Of a stretch of 9,881 bases of DNA, positions 1-7,042 are shown in pieces (position 1 is the stretch's first letter; every line of letters begins with the position of its first letter). The notes beneath the pieces were generated by a model. It was given only the letters and a program-made list of their open reading frames with translations. It had not been told where the DNA came from and did no database searches. The stretch comes from Pseudomonadota bacterium (GTDB lineage Bacteria > Pseudomonadota > Alphaproteobacteria > ATCC43930 > CGMCC-115725): NCBI GenBank assembly GCA_021790295.1, contig JAJYIC010000066.1, positions 1 to 9,881 on the forward strand, in the 5' to 3' direction. The translations under genes were made by a program, and so were the position numbers.

Positions 1-14
1 AACGCCACGATCTT

Positions 15-836
15 CTAGAACGTGACCGCGCTCGAACGCAACGCGTAATCGAGGGTGAAAAGGTCGATCTCGCCCCCGGCTTTGCGATAATTGGCGATAA
101 ATCGCTCGGGCTCGTTCCCCGCAAACTCCGCTTCGTCGTCGTGGTAATCGTGAACGATGTCGGGCGTTCCCTGAACCCAAAGCGCGGGCGGGAAGAGAGC
201 CTTTTCGCCGCGCTCGAGGATCAGCATCGGGTTGCCTTCGGCCATCGCCTCTTCGCTCTTCCAGTAGGTGTCGTGCTTTTCCTTCATGCCGATGGAAAAG
301 GGCGTTGGGTTTGGCAAGCGCGCGTGCTTTTGCGCATGGCGGTAGCGCGAGAGAGGATTGATCACAGGCCAGGACATCGCCACAGAAGAAAGGCTGGCAT
401 CGACCGCGGGCGAACCCGGCGGCAAAGGGATCGACGCATAACGGGGATCGAACGGCCGCATCGCCGCCAGCATCGCGAGATGCCCTCCGCTCGATTGTCC
501 GGCGATGCCGACCCTTTTGGGCTCGATGCAAAACCGCGCGGCATGGGCCTTGAGCCAGCGGATCGCGTAATTGATGTCGATGAGAGAGGCGGGATAGCCG
601 TCGGCGGCGTGGCGGAAATCGAGAGAGGCGACGAAAAAGCCCGCTTTTGCGAGGCTCCGATCGAGACCCTCGGTGCCCGAACGATCGCCGCTCGTCCACG
701 CTCCTCCATGGAGATCGACGACCGCGGCAAAGGGTCCCTTTCCTTCGGGCTTATAAAGGCGGGCCAAAAGCGGCCGTTCCCCGTGGCGCAGATATTCGAC
801 GTCCTTGACGATGACTTCTTCCTTTGCGCCCGTCAT
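15..836 (-). CDS. alpha/beta hydrolase (BD-FAE/HSL-like esterase), C-terminus apparently frameshifted
   Basis: Predicted cytoplasmic serine hydrolase of about 273 residues; the substrate cannot be told, though the family acts on short or modified esters. Counting from the chosen start, the oxyanion motif HGGAW is at 43-47, the nucleophile elbow GQSSGGH at 113-119 (Ser115), and a candidate acidic residue in TPDIVHD near 226. There is no signal peptide. I chose the ATG at 836 because an AGGGAGG ribosome-binding site lies just upstream; a frame extension to 866 adds ten residues without such a site. The reading frame closes at a TAG at 15-17, with no histidine after the acidic residue. Another frame over bases 1-40 reads VAFERGHVLEDRGV, which supplies a plausible catalytic His. 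The true gene therefore probably continues past the left edge after a one-base slip. It follows chrA on the same strand, 109 bases downstream. The family call is firm; the end is not. Confidence 0.8.
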   Translation of the reverse strand: MTGAKEEVIVKDVEYLRHGERPLLARLYKPEGKGPFAAVVDLHGGAWTSGDRSGTEGLDRSLAKAGFFVASLDFRHAADGYPASLIDINYAIRWLKAHAARFCIEPKRVGIAGQSSGGHLAMLAAMRPFDPRYASIPLPPGSPAVDASLSSVAMSWPVINPLSRYRHAQKHARLPNPTPFSIGMKEKHDTYWKSEEAMAEGNPMLILERGEKALFPPALWVQGTPDIVHDYHDDEAEFAGNEPERFIANYRKAGGEIDLFTLDYALRSSAVTF

Positions 837-877
837 TCTGCCTCCCTCTGCGTTCGCTCTTCGCAATTATCTAAGCC

Positions 878-898
878 CGCCCGCGCTCGCTGCGGGCG
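878..898. other. GC-rich hairpin between chrA and the hydrolase gene
   Basis: CGCCCGC at 878-884 pairs perfectly with GCGGGCG at 892-898 around a 7-base loop. It sits in the 109-base gap downstream of chrA. No T-run follows it on the minus strand (the next bases read GGCTTAGATAATTGC), so it does not look like a standard intrinsic terminator. It might slow or protect a shared transcript, but the function is unknown. Confidence 0.35.
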
Positions 899-945
899 CG
901 GCAACCCTACTCCCTCGAGCCTTTGCCGGAAAGCGGCCTCTTCTC

Positions 946-2280
946 TCAGAACGCCCCGGCAAACGCGGGGAGAGCGGCAAGAAGGCTTGCCGCAAGCGCT
1001 CCGAGGATGACCACAAGCCACGGCGGAACCGACCACAAGGCGAGAAGAAGATAGGCGAAAAGGCCGATCGCGAAATCGGCCGGGCCGTGGATCGCGCTGG
1101 TCCACACCGGGCGGTAAAGCGCCGCCAGAAGAAGGCCGACAACCGCGGCGTTGACCCCTCCCATGGCCCGCCGCACGAGCGCGCGGCGGCGCAAACCGTC
1201 CCAGAACGGCAGAATTGCGAAAAGCAGGAGAAAACTCGGAAGAAAGATGGCGACAAGGCAGAAGAGCCCGCCGAGCCAGCCGCTCGGCGCCCCACCCATC
1301 GCCGCGCCGAGATAGGCGGCAAAGGTGAAAAGCGGACCCGGGACCGCTTGCGCGGCGCCATAACCGGCGAGAAAGGCGTTGTTCGAAACCCATCCGGGAG
1401 GGACGACAGAGGCCTGAAGCAAAGGCAGGACGACGTGTCCGCCGCCAAAGACGAGCGCTCCCGAACGAAAAAAGGCGGCGAAAAGCGCGAGCGGATGCGA
1501 AGGGTAAAGCGCGGCAAAAGCGGGAAGCGCGAAAAGCAGGGCGAAAAAGAGGATCGCCGAGGCAATCGCCGCCCCGCGCGGGAGGAGAACCGCAAGCTTT
1601 GTCGTGGGCTCGGGGGCAATCTCAACGGGCAGAAAGAGGCCGGCGACGGCGCCCAAAGCGATCGCCCCGATCTGCCCCAAGGCCGAAGGCGCGGCAAGGA
1701 CGAGGAGGGAGGCGGCGACGGCGATCGTCGCTTTTGCCCGGCCTTGGGCGAGGCTTGCCGCCATGCGCCAGACCGCCTGCGCGACGACGGCGACGGCGAC
1801 GATCTTGAGCCCTTGCAATGCGGCCGCGCCGGCGACCTGCCCCAGGGCTTTGACCCCGTAAGCGAAAAGGATCATCGCCAAGGCCGAAGGCATGGCAAAG
1901 CCAAACCAGGCGGCAAGGGCGCCCAAAGGCCCGGCCCTGAGGATGCCGATCGTCATTCCGGTCTCGGTGCTTGCAGGGCCCGGAAGAAACTGGCAAAGCG
2001 CGACGATGTCGGCGTAAGTGCGCTCGTCGAGCCAGCCTCGCCTTTCGACAAGCTCGCTTCGATAATAGCCGAGATGGGCAATGGGCCCGCCGAACGAGGT
2101 GAGGCCCAAACGCAGGAAAACGCCGAGAACTTCCAAAGCGGCGGCGGCCGAGCCTTGGGCGCTTTTCGTTCCCGGCTTTCCCGCGCCGCTTTCGAGAGCC
2201 TTTGCGGCTCTTTCCCGCCGCGCCGCGCTGCCTTTCAATTGCGCCTCTTCCCTTCCCCCGACCGCTTTTCGCGCGATCAT
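946..2280 (-). CDS. chrA: ChrA-type chromate transporter (two-domain CHR family)
   Basis: Inner-membrane CHR-family carrier, expected to export chromate (or a similar oxyanion) using the proton-motive force. About 444 residues from the ATG at 2280, the size of the long bidomain form. The N-terminal half has FGGP at about 63-66 and QFLPGPASTE at 97-106. The C-terminal half repeats the pattern with GGGHVVLP at 279-286 and AVPGP at 312-316. Strongly hydrophobic segments run through both halves, up to the C-terminus. The first 47 residues are charged and not membrane-like, so the start is uncertain. The frame also offers a TTG at 2304 and a TTG at about 2238, the latter preceded by a GGGAAGAGG ribosome-binding site; the ATG has no clear site. 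No chrB regulator is in view. It diverges from homospermidine synthase. The family call is strong; chromate specificity is inferred from the family. Confidence 0.9.
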   Translation of the reverse strand: MIARKAVGGREEAQLKGSAARRERAAKALESGAGKPGTKSAQGSAAAALEVLGVFLRLGLTSFGGPIAHLGYYRSELVERRGWLDERTYADIVALCQFLPGPASTETGMTIGILRAGPLGALAAWFGFAMPSALAMILFAYGVKALGQVAGAAALQGLKIVAVAVVAQAVWRMAASLAQGRAKATIAVAASLLVLAAPSALGQIGAIALGAVAGLFLPVEIAPEPTTKLAVLLPRGAAIASAILFFALLFALPAFAALYPSHPLALFAAFFRSGALVFGGGHVVLPLLQASVVPPGWVSNNAFLAGYGAAQAVPGPLFTFAAYLGAAMGGAPSGWLGGLFCLVAIFLPSFLLLFAILPFWDGLRRRALVRRAMGGVNAAVVGLLLAALYRPVWTSAIHGPADFAIGLFAYLLLALWSVPPWLVVILGALAASLLAALPAFAGAF

Positions 2281-2300
2281 AGTAAGCGGGAGAATGCGCG

Positions 2301-2327
2301 GCAACGGCGCCTCGGCGCCGCCGTTGC
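2301..2327. promoter_or_regulatory. Inverted repeat in the chrA/hss divergent region
   Basis: GCAACGGC at 2301-2308 and GCCGTTGC at 2320-2327 form a perfect 8-bp inverted repeat. Inside it a second palindrome, GGCGCC, occurs twice (2306-2311 and 2314-2319). It lies just upstream of the chrA ATG and 11 bases from a TTGACA box facing hss. It could be an operator or a 5'-leader hairpin of chrA. No regulator is identified. Confidence 0.35.
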
Positions 2328-2338
2328 GGCTCTCGCGC

Positions 2339-2344
2339 TTGACA
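2339..2344 (+). promoter_or_regulatory. Candidate -35 box for homospermidine synthase
   Basis: A perfect TTGACA lies 54 bases before the hss ATG. At a 17-base spacing the -10 position reads TTAGGC, a poor match, so only the -35 element is convincing. The box lies within the 9-base palindrome CTTGACAAG. Confidence 0.35.
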
Positions 2345-2398
2345 AGCCGGCCTCTTGCCCGTTAGGCGTTCGCCCGCTCTTTCAAACGCTGCGGTTCC

Positions 2399-3814
2399 AT
2401 GCCAGAGAAAAAATACGCCGCCTTTCCCGGCCGTTTCCTCATTGTCGGCTTTGGCAGCATCGGACAGGGCATCCTGCCGCTCTTGCTGCGTCATCTCGAA
2501 ATTCGCCCGCAGCAGGTAACGATCGTCACGGCCGAGCCCTTGGGGCGCGAGGTTGCCGCCCTATACGGCGCTACTTTTGTCGAAGCCGCTTTGACCCGCG
2601 ACAATTATCGCGCCGTCCTCGAGGGCCGTCTCGGCGAAGGCGATTTTCTTCTCAATGTCTCGGTCGATGTTTCGAGCGTCGCGCTCGTCGCGCATTGCGC
2701 GGAAAAAGGCGCGCTTTATCTCGACACCTGCATCGAGCCATGGCCCGGGGGCTATACCGATCCTTCGCTGCCCCCTTCGGCGCGTTCGAATTACGGCTTG
2801 CGCGAAGGCGCTCTCAACTTGCGGGCACGTTACCCGAAAGGCCCGACCGCGGTCCTCACCCACGGCGCCAACCCCGGGCTCGTCTCGCATTTCGTCAAAC
2901 AGGCCCTCCTCGACGTCGCCCGCGATTGCGGCGAGAAGGGGGGGATCCCGCAAAGTCGAAAGGAATGGGCGCAATTGGGCTCGCGTCTCGGGGTCAAAGC
3001 AATCCATATCGCCGAGCGCGACACCCAGGTCTCTCCGGTTTCGAAGGAGCCGGGCGAATTTGTCAACACCTGGTCGATCGACGGCTTTGTCAGCGAAGGC
3101 TCGCAACCCGCCGAACTCGGTTGGGGATCGCATGAGCGGCATTTCCCCGCCGACGGGCGGCGCCACGATTTCGGTTGCGACGCCGCGATCTATCTCTTGC
3201 GTCCGGGGGCGGCGACGCGGGTGCGCAGCTGGACGCCTCTCGAAGGCTCCTATCACGGCTTTCTCATCACCCATGGCGAGTCGATCTCGATCGCCGATTA
3301 TCTGACCCTCAAAGAGGGCGAGAGGGTGTTGTGGCGCCCGACCTGCCATTATGCCTATCACCCTTGCGACGACGCCGTCCTGTCGCTGCATGAACTGGCC
3401 GGAAAGAACTGGCGTCTGCAGGCCCGCAAGCGGCTTTTGATGGGCGAGATCGCGACCGGGATCGACGAACTGGGCGTCCTTCTCATGGGGCACAAACGGG
3501 GCGTCTACTGGTATGGTTCGCGCCTTTCGATCGAGGAGGCGCGGCGGGTCGCGCCGCATAATAACGCCACCTCTTTGCAGGTGACGGCGGCGGCTTTGGG
3601 GGGCGTCATCTGGGCGATCGAACACCCCAGAGAAGGCATCGTCGAACCCGACGAGATGGATTTCCTCAGGATTCTCGAAATCGCCCGCCCTTATCTCGGA
3701 GAACTGGCCGGCGTCTACGGAGAGTGGACCCCGCTTCTCGGGCGCGAGAGCCTCTTCGCGGAAGATCTCGATCGCGAAGACCCTTGGCAGTTCAAGAACT
3801 TCAGGGTTGTTTGA
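2399..3814 (+). CDS. hss: homospermidine synthase
   Basis: Makes sym-homospermidine from putrescine (or from putrescine and spermidine) in an NAD-dependent transfer; cytoplasmic polyamine synthesis typical of many alphaproteobacteria. The protein has 471 residues, close to the 477 of the Blastochloris viridis enzyme. The N-terminal Rossmann motif GFGSIGQG is at 17-24. Residues I recall as active-site residues in B. viridis all occur here, shifted by four: Asp90, Glu113, Asn158, Glu206, Trp225 (the cation-pi tryptophan), Glu233 and His292. HGANPG is at 155-160. The ATG at 2399 is supported by the start of the family alignment, but no clear ribosome-binding site precedes it. The gene stands alone on the plus strand, divergent from chrA and convergent with purH, so it is probably monocistronic. 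No key residue appears to be missing. Confidence 0.95.
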   Translation: MPEKKYAAFPGRFLIVGFGSIGQGILPLLLRHLEIRPQQVTIVTAEPLGREVAALYGATFVEAALTRDNYRAVLEGRLGEGDFLLNVSVDVSSVALVAHCAEKGALYLDTCIEPWPGGYTDPSLPPSARSNYGLREGALNLRARYPKGPTAVLTHGANPGLVSHFVKQALLDVARDCGEKGGIPQSRKEWAQLGSRLGVKAIHIAERDTQVSPVSKEPGEFVNTWSIDGFVSEGSQPAELGWGSHERHFPADGRRHDFGCDAAIYLLRPGAATRVRSWTPLEGSYHGFLITHGESISIADYLTLKEGERVLWRPTCHYAYHPCDDAVLSLHELAGKNWRLQARKRLLMGEIATGIDELGVLLMGHKRGVYWYGSRLSIEEARRVAPHNNATSLQVTAAALGGVIWAIEHPREGIVEPDEMDFLRILEIARPYLGELAGVYGEWTPLLGRESLFAEDLDREDPWQFKNFRVV

Positions 3815-3825
3815 CGCGGCGGGGG

Positions 3826-3842
3826 AAAAGGGCGTCTCACGC
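3826..3842 (-). terminator. Weak candidate terminator of the purH transcript
   Basis: On the minus strand GCGT-GAG-ACGC forms a 4-bp stem with a 3-base loop, followed by CCTTTTCCC. It lies about 57 bases past the purH stop in the 84-base convergent gap with hss. The stem is short, so this is a weak call. I found no better terminator for hss on the plus strand. Confidence 0.25.
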
Positions 3843-3898
3843 TATCTGCCGGGGCTGACGCGCCTCTTTTCGAATTGCGGCGGAAGTCGCGCCCCCTT

Positions 3899-5476
3899 TT
3901 AGTGGCGGAAGTGGCGCACCCCGGTAAAGACCATCGCGATCCCGGCCTTGTCCGCCGCGGCAATCACCTCTTCGTCGCGGCGCGAGCCTCCAGGCTCGAT
4001 GACGGCGGTAATCCCCGCTGCGATGGCGGCCTCGACCCCGTCCGCAAACGGGAAAAAGGCGTCCGAAGCGAGAACCGCGCCTTCGCTCAGCGAATGCGAA
4101 AGGCCGGCGGCGCGGCCCGCATCGGCCGCTTTCATGGCGGCGATCCTGACCGCGTCGACCCGGCTCATCTGGCCGGCGCCGATGCCGACCGTCGCCCCAT
4201 TGCGGGCGAAGACGATGGCATTCGATTTGACGTGCTTGGCGATCGCTGCGGCAAAAAGGAGATCCTCCCTTTCGGATTCGCTCGGGGCGCGGCGGGTGAC
4301 CGTGCGCAAGCTTTCCCGTTCGGGGCGCAAACGGTCGCGCTCCTGGACAAGTAAGCCGCCCGAAAGCGAGCGAAATTCGGTCACGGCCGTTGCCGCATCG
4401 GCAAGGCCGCCGGTGACGACAAGCCGCAAGGCCCCTTTTGCCGCGAGCTTTTCCTTTGCCGTTGGCGCGACTTTGGGGGCGATGACGATCTCGACAAAGA
4501 TCCGCTCTATGGCTTCCGCCGTCTTCTCGTCGAGTTCGCAATTGAGAGCGACAACCCCGCCGAAAGCACTTGTCGGGTCGCAGGCGAGCGCCTTCTCCCA
4601 CGCCTCGAGAGGCGTCCTGCCGAGAGCCGCACCGCAAGGATTGGCGTGCTTGACGATCGCAACCGCCGGAGAGGGAAGCTCGGAGACAACCGCCAAGGCC
4701 GCATCGGCGTCGGCGTAGTTGTTGTAGGAAAGGGATTTTCCCTGCAATTGCCGCGCGTTCGCGATGCCTTCGCGGCGGATGCGGTAGAACGCCGCGCGCT
4801 GATGCGGGTTTTCGCCATAACGCAAGGTTTCGACCCGTTGCGCCGCAAGGACGAAAACCGGCGGAAAGAGCACCCCTTCCCTGTCCGCGAGCCATTGCGC
4901 GATCGCCGCATCATAAGAAGCGGTGAGGGCAAAGGCCTCCCGCGCAAGGCTCATCCGCATCGCTAAGCCGATCGCGCCGTCATGCGCCTCGATCTCGGCG
5001 AGCACGGGCGCATATTGCGAAGGATCGGTGACGACCGTCACGGCGTCGTGGTTTTTGGCCGCGGCGCGGATCAGAGCCGGACCTCCGACATCGATATTTT
5101 CGATGCACTCTTCGCGGCTGGCGCTGGAGGCCGCCTTTTGCGCAAAAGGATAAAGATTGCAAACGAGAAGATCGATCGCCTCTATCCCTCTCGCGGCGAT
5201 GGCATCGAGGTGATCGGGGCGGTCGCGCCGCGCGAGAAGCCCTCCATGAATCGCCGGATGAAGCGTCTTCACCCGGCCGTCGAGCATTTCGGAAAAGCCG
5301 GTCACGGCGGAAACCTCGGTCGCCGCGATCCCCGCCGCGGCGAGAGCCTCAGCCGTTCCTCCGGTCGAAACCAGCGCCACGCCGCGCGCTATGAGCGCGC
5401 GCGCGAAAGCCGCAAGCCCGGTCTTGTCGCTGACCGAAAGGAGAGCGCGGCGGATCGGCTGCAAAGAAGAGGTCAT
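3899..5476 (-). CDS. purH: bifunctional AICAR formyltransferase / IMP cyclohydrolase
   Basis: Carries out the last two steps of de novo purine synthesis: formylation of AICAR with 10-formyl-tetrahydrofolate, then ring closure to IMP. It has 525 residues, the normal length. The N-terminal MGS-like cyclohydrolase domain shows SVSDKTG at 14-20, VSTGGTAE at 36-43 and VKTLHPAIHGG at 69-79. The transformylase domain from about residue 200 shows RYGENPHQR at 219-227, the catalytic Lys276-His277 in VKHANPCG, the nucleotide-binding stretch from KSNAIVFARNG to GQMSRVD at 417-441, SDAFFPFADG at 471-480 and IEPGGSRRDEEVI at 493-505. I chose the ATG at 5476 because homology begins there. The open frame runs much further upstream, but only antiparallel to nothing meaningful: it overlaps the glycosyltransferase in another frame. 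No ribosome-binding site precedes the ATG; a promoter-like pair ends ten bases before it. Confidence 0.97.
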   Translation of the reverse strand: MTSSLQPIRRALLSVSDKTGLAAFARALIARGVALVSTGGTAEALAAAGIAATEVSAVTGFSEMLDGRVKTLHPAIHGGLLARRDRPDHLDAIAARGIEAIDLLVCNLYPFAQKAASSASREECIENIDVGGPALIRAAAKNHDAVTVVTDPSQYAPVLAEIEAHDGAIGLAMRMSLAREAFALTASYDAAIAQWLADREGVLFPPVFVLAAQRVETLRYGENPHQRAAFYRIRREGIANARQLQGKSLSYNNYADADAALAVVSELPSPAVAIVKHANPCGAALGRTPLEAWEKALACDPTSAFGGVVALNCELDEKTAEAIERIFVEIVIAPKVAPTAKEKLAAKGALRLVVTGGLADAATAVTEFRSLSGGLLVQERDRLRPERESLRTVTRRAPSESEREDLLFAAAIAKHVKSNAIVFARNGATVGIGAGQMSRVDAVRIAAMKAADAGRAAGLSHSLSEGAVLASDAFFPFADGVEAAIAAGITAVIEPGGSRRDEEVIAAADKAGIAMVFTGVRHFRH

Positions 5477-5486
5477 GCCCGGAGCC

Positions 5487-5515
5487 GGTATAAGATTGCC
5501 GCCTCTTTTCGGCAA
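5487..5515 (-). promoter_or_regulatory. Candidate purH promoter, with overlapping hairpin
   Basis: On the minus strand TTGCCG (5515-5510) and TATACC (5492-5487) are spaced exactly 17 bases, a good sigma-70-type pair. Transcription would start near 5480, only about four bases before the purH ATG at 5476. That fits the absence of a ribosome-binding site and suggests a nearly leaderless mRNA. The same bases form a 6-bp hairpin, TTGCCG (5496-5501) with CGGCAA (5510-5515). The hairpin has no T-run, so it is unlikely to be a terminator for the upstream gene. Confidence 0.45.
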
Positions 5516-5528
5516 GCCCCCTCTCTCT

Positions 5529-6500
5529 TCAAAGGGCGAAAGCGAGGGCGGCGAGAAGGGCGGCGACGACAAGGACCGAAAAGGCGAGAGCAGCGGCGCC
5601 CCAGCCGCGCTCTGCGGCAAAGGCGCAAAGGAGGAGAAGAAGGTCGGCGGCAAGAACGCGCCGGACGACGGCGGCGTGGGCGAGCCCTTTTTCCACGGCG
5701 CGCTGATAGAAATGTTCGCGGTGCGCCTTCCAGATCCGCTCCCCGCGCAAAAGGCGGCGGGCGAGAGTGAGGCTCGCATCGGCGAGAAAATAAAGAGGCA
5801 GGATGAGGGCCGCCAGAAAGCCGCCTGCGAGCGCCAGATCGAGAAGAAGAAACCCGAGGAGGTAGCCGATGGGGACGCTGCCGACGTCGCCGAGAAATAT
5901 GCGCGCAGGCGACCAGTTCCAATAAAGAAAGCCGAGAGCGGCGCCGGCAAGGGCTGAGGCGAAGAGAGCGGGGGCCTCCGGCGCCAAAAGAGAAAGGCCG
6001 AAACCGAGAAACGCCGCTTCGCTCCCCGCAAGCCCGTCGATCCCGTCCATGAAGTTGAAGAGGTTGAGAAACCAAAGCCAGGCCAAAGCGAGGAGAGCGA
6101 GCGTAAGAAAGGGCGGCAAAGAGAGGAGCGCAGGCGGCGGCGGAAGAGCGAAAACCCCGAAGCCGACCGCAGTCGCCTGCGCGGGAAGACGCCATGCCGG
6201 CGACAGCTCGCGCCAATCGTCGATCGCGCAAAGCGCGGCGAGAAAGAGGGCGCCGACAACGACAAAAAGCGTCTCCCTTGGCGCCCACCCCCAAAAGACG
6301 AGAAAACCCCAGGCCACAAGAGCCGCTCCTACAACCGCGATCCCCCCTCCGCGCGGCACCGGCACGGCATGAAGAGAGCGCTCGTTCGGCCGATCGAAAA
6401 GGTTCATCCGGCCAAGGAATGGGACGAGCGCGCGCGTTGCGAAAAAGGAGGCGGCCCAGCTCAAAGCGAGGACCGCCGCAGAAAAAGCCCCTTCGCCCAT
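5529..6500 (-). CDS. WecA/MraY-superfamily glycosyl-phosphate transferase (GT4 family)
   Basis: Integral inner-membrane enzyme that transfers a sugar-1-phosphate, commonly GlcNAc-1-phosphate, from a UDP-sugar to undecaprenyl phosphate, starting O-antigen, capsule or another envelope glycan. It has 323 residues and about ten hydrophobic segments. Family motifs appear in order: FDRPNERSLH at 35-44 followed by PRGGG at 49-53, the Asp94-Asp95 pair in IDDWRELSPAWRLPAQ, NFMDGIDGLAG at 149-159, GDVGS at 204-208 and the cytoplasmic HREHFYQR at 260-267. The ATG at 6500 puts the first membrane segment at the right place but has no good ribosome-binding site. An in-frame TGA ten codons upstream (6528-6530) blocks any extension. 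It is followed by purH after 52 bases; no other glycan gene is in view. The family is certain; the sugar specificity (WecA, WbpL-like or other) cannot be told. Confidence 0.92.
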   Translation of the reverse strand: MGEGAFSAAVLALSWAASFFATRALVPFLGRMNLFDRPNERSLHAVPVPRGGGIAVVGAALVAWGFLVFWGWAPRETLFVVVGALFLAALCAIDDWRELSPAWRLPAQATAVGFGVFALPPPPALLSLPPFLTLALLALAWLWFLNLFNFMDGIDGLAGSEAAFLGFGLSLLAPEAPALFASALAGAALGFLYWNWSPARIFLGDVGSVPIGYLLGFLLLDLALAGGFLAALILPLYFLADASLTLARRLLRGERIWKAHREHFYQRAVEKGLAHAAVVRRVLAADLLLLLCAFAAERGWGAAALAFSVLVVAALLAALAFAL

Positions 6501-6527
6501 GCCCCGGAAAACCGCGCCCGCCCCTTC

Positions 6528-6722
6528 TCAACCGGAAACGGCGCGGGAAACCCGGGCGGAACGGCTTTCAAAGGGTTCCTCGCCTTTGCGAAAGCGCAAG
6601 GCCCGGGCGGGGGAGAGGCTTCTCGCAAGGCTTGGGGCGAAATCGCCGCGCCGGCAGAGCGCCCTTGCCCGCACCGCCAAAACCGGGCCGCGGACGCCCT
6701 CTTCGGCAGCGGTTTTCCTCAT
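6528..6722 (-). CDS. Possible small Arg-rich ORF of unknown function
   Basis: A 64-residue ORF beginning MRKTAAEEGVRGPV. I do not recognise it. It supports itself mainly by position: the ATG at 6722 follows a strong AAGGAAGGGAG ribosome-binding site, 12 bases after the cupin stop. It ends 27 bases before the glycosyltransferase ATG and is in the same frame as that gene, separated by a single TGA. About 71 percent of third codon positions are G or C, in keeping with coding sequence but also with background. It has roughly a dozen arginines, no membrane segment, and Cys only once. It fills most of the 234-base gap between the cupin and the glycosyltransferase. It may be a genuine small protein, a remnant, or chance. 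Confidence 0.35.
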   Translation of the reverse strand: MRKTAAEEGVRGPVLAVRARALCRRGDFAPSLARSLSPARALRFRKGEEPFESRSARVSRAVSG

Positions 6723-6734
6723 CGCTCCCTTCCT

Positions 6735-7019
6735 TTAGCGGCCTTCTTTCGCATAGCGGCGCCCGGCGAGGTAACGCACGCCTTCGGGGCCGCTCCTTTC
6801 GCTGTGAAGGCAACCGGCCTTCATGGCAAAGGCTTGCCCGCTGCGATACGTTTTCTCCTCCCCCTCGCAAAGGATCGTCATCTCGCCTTCGAGAACGAGA
6901 AGCCGCGCCTCGAATTCATGCGCGTGTTCGGGATTGAACGCGCCTTTTTCCATGCGTCTGTCGACGATCTCGTGGTAGCCCTCCGCGTCGAGCGCGGCCT
7001 CGAATTCCGCCCTGTTCAT
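6735..7019 (-). CDS. small single-domain cupin protein
   Basis: A 94-residue protein with one beta-barrel cupin fold; function not assignable, since such proteins range from metal-dependent enzymes to ligand sensors. Cupin motif 1 is seen as HAHEFEARLLVLEG at 32-45, with His32, His34 and Glu37 as likely metal ligands. Motif 2 ends in GQAFAMKAGCLH at 61-72, giving His72. I chose the ATG at 7019 because GGAGGA lies a few bases upstream; a start at 7040 would add seven residues and would overlap this site. There is no signal peptide, so it is probably cytoplasmic. It sits 96 bases downstream of the MetE-like gene on the same strand, with its own promoter-like repeat between, and may lead a short transcript with the small ORF and the glycosyltransferase. 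Confidence 0.85.
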   Translation of the reverse strand: MNRAEFEAALDAEGYHEIVDRRMEKGAFNPEHAHEFEARLLVLEGEMTILCEGEEKTYRSGQAFAMKAGCLHSERSGPEGVRYLAGRRYAKEGR

Positions 7020-7042
7020 GGTTTCCTCCGTTCTTGCCACCC

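Noticed and set aside
141..1010. A 289-codon plus-strand frame opposite the hydrolase
   Set aside because: It is antisense to a gene with clear catalytic motifs; the product is Arg/His-rich with no family resemblance.
805..3135. A 776-codon plus-strand open frame across chrA and the start of hss
   Set aside because: Its product is Arg/Gly/Lys-rich low-complexity sequence with no recognisable domain. It is antisense to chrA and out of frame with hss, as expected in GC-rich DNA where stop codons are rare.
3815..3898. A strong bidirectional terminator between hss and purH
   Set aside because: Only short stems of about four pairs with weak T-runs are present; just the purH-side candidate is listed, at low confidence.
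5477..6319. A 280-residue N-terminal extension of purH
   Set aside because: The purH frame stays open upstream, but that part lies over the glycosyltransferase in another frame and reads as Ser/Phe/Arg-rich noise. PurH homology starts at 5476.
5473..6531. A 352-codon minus-strand frame overlapping the glycosyltransferase
   Set aside because: The competing frame at 5529-6500 holds all GT4 motifs; this one is a basic, repetitive shadow.
6500..6722. Recoding of the TGA at 6528-6530 to fuse the small ORF to the glycosyltransferase
   Set aside because: The glycosyltransferase is full length from its own ATG, and I see no selenocysteine or readthrough signal; the shared frame is more likely chance.
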